In this document: positions 6,988-8,623 of the stretch, piece by piece
Position numbering within the stretch: the stretch's first letter is position 1
Layout: each line of letters opens with the position of its first letter
Assembly: GCA_050014415.1 (NCBI GenBank)
Contig: JBEKDJ010000194.1
Span: 1 to 8,623 of the forward strand
Direction of reading: 5' to 3'
Origin: JBEKDJ01 sp050014415
Lineage (GTDB): Bacteria; Desulfobacterota; BSN033; UBA1163
DNA: 8,623 nt
Notes under the pieces: generated by a model
Database searches by the model: none
The model's input: the letters and a program-made list of their open reading frames with translations, nothing else
What the model was told of the DNA's origin: nothing
Position numbers and translations under genes: made by a program

Positions 6988-7710
6988 ATGAGCACAGGAA
7001 AATTCCCAATAGACACCGAACTTCGGACTACTTACAAGCAGGAAGCTGCTGTGCGTGCTGTCGAGTTTGTGCAGTCGGGTATGGTTGTAGGACTTGGAAC
7101 AGGCTCGACAGCGACTTTGGCGATTCGGCACATCGCCCTGTTGCTCGACGATGGACGACTAGGAAATATCGTCGGCTTCGCTACCTCAAGGGCTGTCTGG
7201 GAGGAAGCTCGAAAGCTTGGTATCCCTATGATGGCCGAGGAGATGCCAAGCACCATTGATCTGACGATCGACGGCGCGGATGAAGTGGACCCTGATCTGA
7301 ACCTGATCAAGGGCGGCGGCGGCGCGCTACTGCGCGAGAAGATCGTTGCCCAAGCAAGCCGCCGTATGATCATTGTTGCGGATGACAGCAAACTTTCGCC
7401 GCAGTTGGGCTTACGGCATGCGCTGCCCATCGAAGTGGTCTCTTTCGGCTGGCGCTCTCAGTTTCGCTATCTCGAATCGCTGGGGGCGCAGGTTGAGGTT
7501 CGGCAGAAAGCGGACGGATCACCGTTCATCACCGACTCAGGAAATGTGATTCTGGATTGTGACTTTGGCCCGATTGACAACCCAGCTCAGCTGGCGGTCA
7601 CGCTGAGTACACGGGCCGGGATCATGGAGCACGGACTATTCCTTAGGCTGGCAACAGACCTGATCACCGCGAGCGGCGGTGGTATTCGTCACCTTGAACG
7701 GAGAGGGTGA
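6988..7710 (+). CDS. rpiA: Ribose-5-phosphate isomerase A
   Basis: A 240-residue cytoplasmic enzyme interconverting ribose-5-phosphate and ribulose-5-phosphate (E. coli RpiA is 219 residues). Motifs: the phosphate-binding loop GLGTGSTA (35-42), the TIDGADEVD active-site strand with Asp95 and Asp98, the KGGGGALLREK segment with Lys108 and catalytic-base Glu117, and VADDSKLS (130-137). These correspond to D81, D84, K94 and E103 of E. coli with a constant offset of 14, so the protein has a slightly longer N-terminus. The ATG at 6988 has no clear Shine-Dalgarno sequence (AT-rich bases precede it). The next in-frame ATG (7081) is at residue 32, just before the GLGTGST loop, and would remove the first helix, so 6988 is preferred. 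In context, RpiA would help interconvert the pentose phosphates feeding phosphoketolase. The 173-base gap after glgP leaves open whether it is co-transcribed. Confidence 0.95.
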   Translation: MSTGKFPIDTELRTTYKQEAAVRAVEFVQSGMVVGLGTGSTATLAIRHIALLLDDGRLGNIVGFATSRAVWEEARKLGIPMMAEEMPSTIDLTIDGADEVDPDLNLIKGGGGALLREKIVAQASRRMIIVADDSKLSPQLGLRHALPIEVVSFGWRSQFRYLESLGAQVEVRQKADGSPFITDSGNVILDCDFGPIDNPAQLAVTLSTRAGIMEHGLFLRLATDLITASGGGIRHLERRG

Positions 7711-7744
7711 GACAGAACTTCAATTGGATTGCGCACAAGGTTCC

Positions 7745-7795
7745 ATAAGGCGAAAATACAATGTTTCTTCCAAATAAATACTGATTTCACCTTAT
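7745..7795. repeat. Imperfect inverted repeat downstream of rpiA
   Basis: ATAAGG-C-GAAA (7745-7755) pairs with TTTC-A-CCTTAT (7785-7795) at 10 of 11 positions, leaving a 29-base AT-rich centre. No T-run follows, so it is not a standard terminator. Paired operator half-sites are one possibility. Chance cannot be ruled out. Confidence 0.3.
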
Positions 7796-7859
7796 TCTAT
7801 CCCGCTAACGATATCTGGTACTCTTTTAGTTAAGATGCCATTCTCGTGTCGAGCTGAGA

Positions 7860-7887
7860 GGAGAGCTTTTCTGCCCATGGGAGAGCT
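7860..7887 (+). repeat. Direct repeat GGAGAGCT, 20-base period, upstream of the efflux gene
   Basis: GGAGAGCT occurs at 7860-7867 and 7880-7887, exactly 20 bases apart (about two helical turns), with a related GAGCTGAG at 7851-7858. The palindrome CCCATGGG (7874-7881) overlaps the second copy. The position 60-90 bases before the ATG would suit a regulator-binding site; this is inference. Confidence 0.25.
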
Positions 7888-7948
7888 GAAGTATCAATAA
7901 ATTGAGGCGGCGCTGTGCTGCCGAAAGGCACATCACCCGGAAATTGAT

Positions 7949-8605
7949 ATGAAAAGGATAAGCCACGAGAGCTGTAGCAGATTCTGCATCATCTTGCTGG
8001 TCCCCATTCTCATACTCTCTGGGTGCATCAAAGTGGGTCCGGAGTTCACTCGTCCTCCGGTGACAGTTTCGGAAGCTTGGCTGGATGCGGGTGATCCGCG
8101 GGTAAAAACAGAGTCGACAGAATACCGTAACTGGTGGCGGATATTTAATGATCCTGTCCTGGATCGGCTCATTGACCGGGCTTATCGTGAGAACCTATCC
8201 CTCAAGATCGCAGGTGTACGGGTACTGGAGGTAAGGGCTCAGCTCGGTATTGCCTTGGGAGGACTTTTCCCTCAGACCCAACAGGCCTTCGGTTCCCTAC
8301 AGTATAACCGGACGAGCGAACGTGCCCCCAACTTTATCTCTCCTCTTTTGAACTTCCGGCAATCCGAGCTTGGGTTTCAAGCCGCCTGGGAACTCGACTT
8401 TTGGGGGAAGTTCAGGCGGGCGATTGAGTCAGCCGATGCCAGTTTACTGGCGACGGTCGCGGATTACGACAACGCCCTGGTGAGCCTGACGGCTAACGTG
8501 GCGAGTTCCTACATCTTGATAAGGACCATTGAGAAACGGATCGACATTGCCAATCAGAACGTGGAGACACAAAAAGAGAGCCTGCAAATCGCTGAGGCTC
8601 GGTAA
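7949..8605 (+). CDS. RND-type efflux outer-membrane lipoprotein (NodT/OprM family), N-terminal part with early stop
   Basis: The frame encodes 218 residues and closes with TAA at 8603-8605, whereas family members run about 450-490 residues. A positively charged start and hydrophobic segment (about 12-23) lead to the lipobox LSGC with lipidated Cys26, followed by VGPEFTRPPVTVSEAW (29-44), the typical NodT/OprM opening. NWWRIFNDPVLDRLIDRAY (61-79) starts the first helical part, a beta-strand region follows (about 108-152, including WELDFWGKFRRA), and a long helix runs from about 153 to 218. Such proteins form trimeric channels that carry substrates across the outer membrane together with an inner-membrane RND or ABC pump and a periplasmic adaptor. 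Relatives read on after IAEAR with an aromatic residue and the second repeat. Here that position is a stop, so the gene looks interrupted by a nonsense change or frameshift, or affected by a sequencing error near the contig end. Substrate and partners are unknown. The start is supported by the signal peptide rather than by a ribosome binding site. Confidence 0.85.
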   Translation: MKRISHESCSRFCIILLVPILILSGCIKVGPEFTRPPVTVSEAWLDAGDPRVKTESTEYRNWWRIFNDPVLDRLIDRAYRENLSLKIAGVRVLEVRAQLGIALGGLFPQTQQAFGSLQYNRTSERAPNFISPLLNFRQSELGFQAAWELDFWGKFRRAIESADASLLATVADYDNALVSLTANVASSYILIRTIEKRIDIANQNVETQKESLQIAEAR

Positions 8606-8623
8606 GAGCTTGTACGCCTGTCG

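Larger units (their letters stand above)
7711..7948 (+). other. AT-rich spacer before the efflux gene, likely promoter region
   Basis: These 238 bases have no recognisable gene. Bases 7741-7800 contain only 17 G/C in 60, clearly lower than the flanking coding DNA, as is common for promoter regions. The spacer separates the sugar-phosphate genes from the envelope gene and probably marks a transcription-unit boundary. TACAAT (7757-7762) could be a -10 box, but no good -35 lies at 16-18 bases. Near the start codon, TGCC-GAAA-GGCA (7919-7930) can form a 4-bp stem with a GNRA-type loop. No strong ribosome binding site precedes the ATG at 7949. Confidence 0.5.

Noticed and set aside
7815..7831. Possible sigma-54 promoter (TGGTACTCTTTTAGTT-like)
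   Set aside because: The -24 GG is present, but the position 10 bases downstream reads GT instead of the required GC, and the rest of the consensus matches poorly.

Overview
All genes in this window lie on the + strand. They form a central-carbon and storage-glycogen block followed by the start of an unrelated envelope gene. In order: the 3' end of a phosphoglucomutase (pgm), acetate kinase (ackA), phosphoketolase (xfp), an alpha-glucan phosphorylase of the GlgP type, ribose-5-phosphate isomerase A (rpiA), and the N-terminal part of an outer-membrane efflux lipoprotein of the NodT/OprM type.

The organism is very probably a Gram-negative bacterium, because the last gene encodes a lipobox-bearing outer-membrane efflux channel. 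Coding DNA is moderately GC-rich (one counted 60-base line in glgP has 34 G/C). Loosely packed genes on one strand, with gaps of 92 to 264 bases, would suit an environmental proteobacterium, Desulfobacterota or Nitrospirota-like lineage. Nothing in the window fixes the phylum, and I do not claim one.

Layout: 1-167 pgm tail; 168-431 spacer with TATCAGG-like repeats and a small hairpin; 432-1637 ackA; 1638-1793 spacer ending in a strong ribosome binding site; 1794-4178 xfp; 4179-4270 short spacer with a purine-rich ribosome binding site; 4271-6814 glgP; 6815-6987 spacer; 6988-7710 rpiA; 7711-7948 AT-rich spacer with an imperfect inverted repeat and a short direct repeat; 7949-8605 truncated efflux gene, whose frame closes 18 bases before the window ends. 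No gene-free stretch exceeds 300 bases. I see no tRNA, rRNA, CRISPR array, transposase, integrase or toxin-antitoxin pair.

The genes fit one route. GlgP releases glucose-1-phosphate from glycogen without spending ATP, and Pgm converts it to glucose-6-phosphate. After isomerisation (enzyme not in the window), phosphoketolase splits fructose-6-phosphate or xylulose-5-phosphate with phosphate to give acetyl phosphate, and acetate kinase turns that into acetate and ATP. RpiA helps rearrange the pentose phosphates. The block therefore looks like a glycogen-to-acetate, redox-sparing ATP module. Each enzyme is well known and I found no convincing undescribed system. The best leads are the module itself, the disrupted efflux gene, and the repeats in the spacers.
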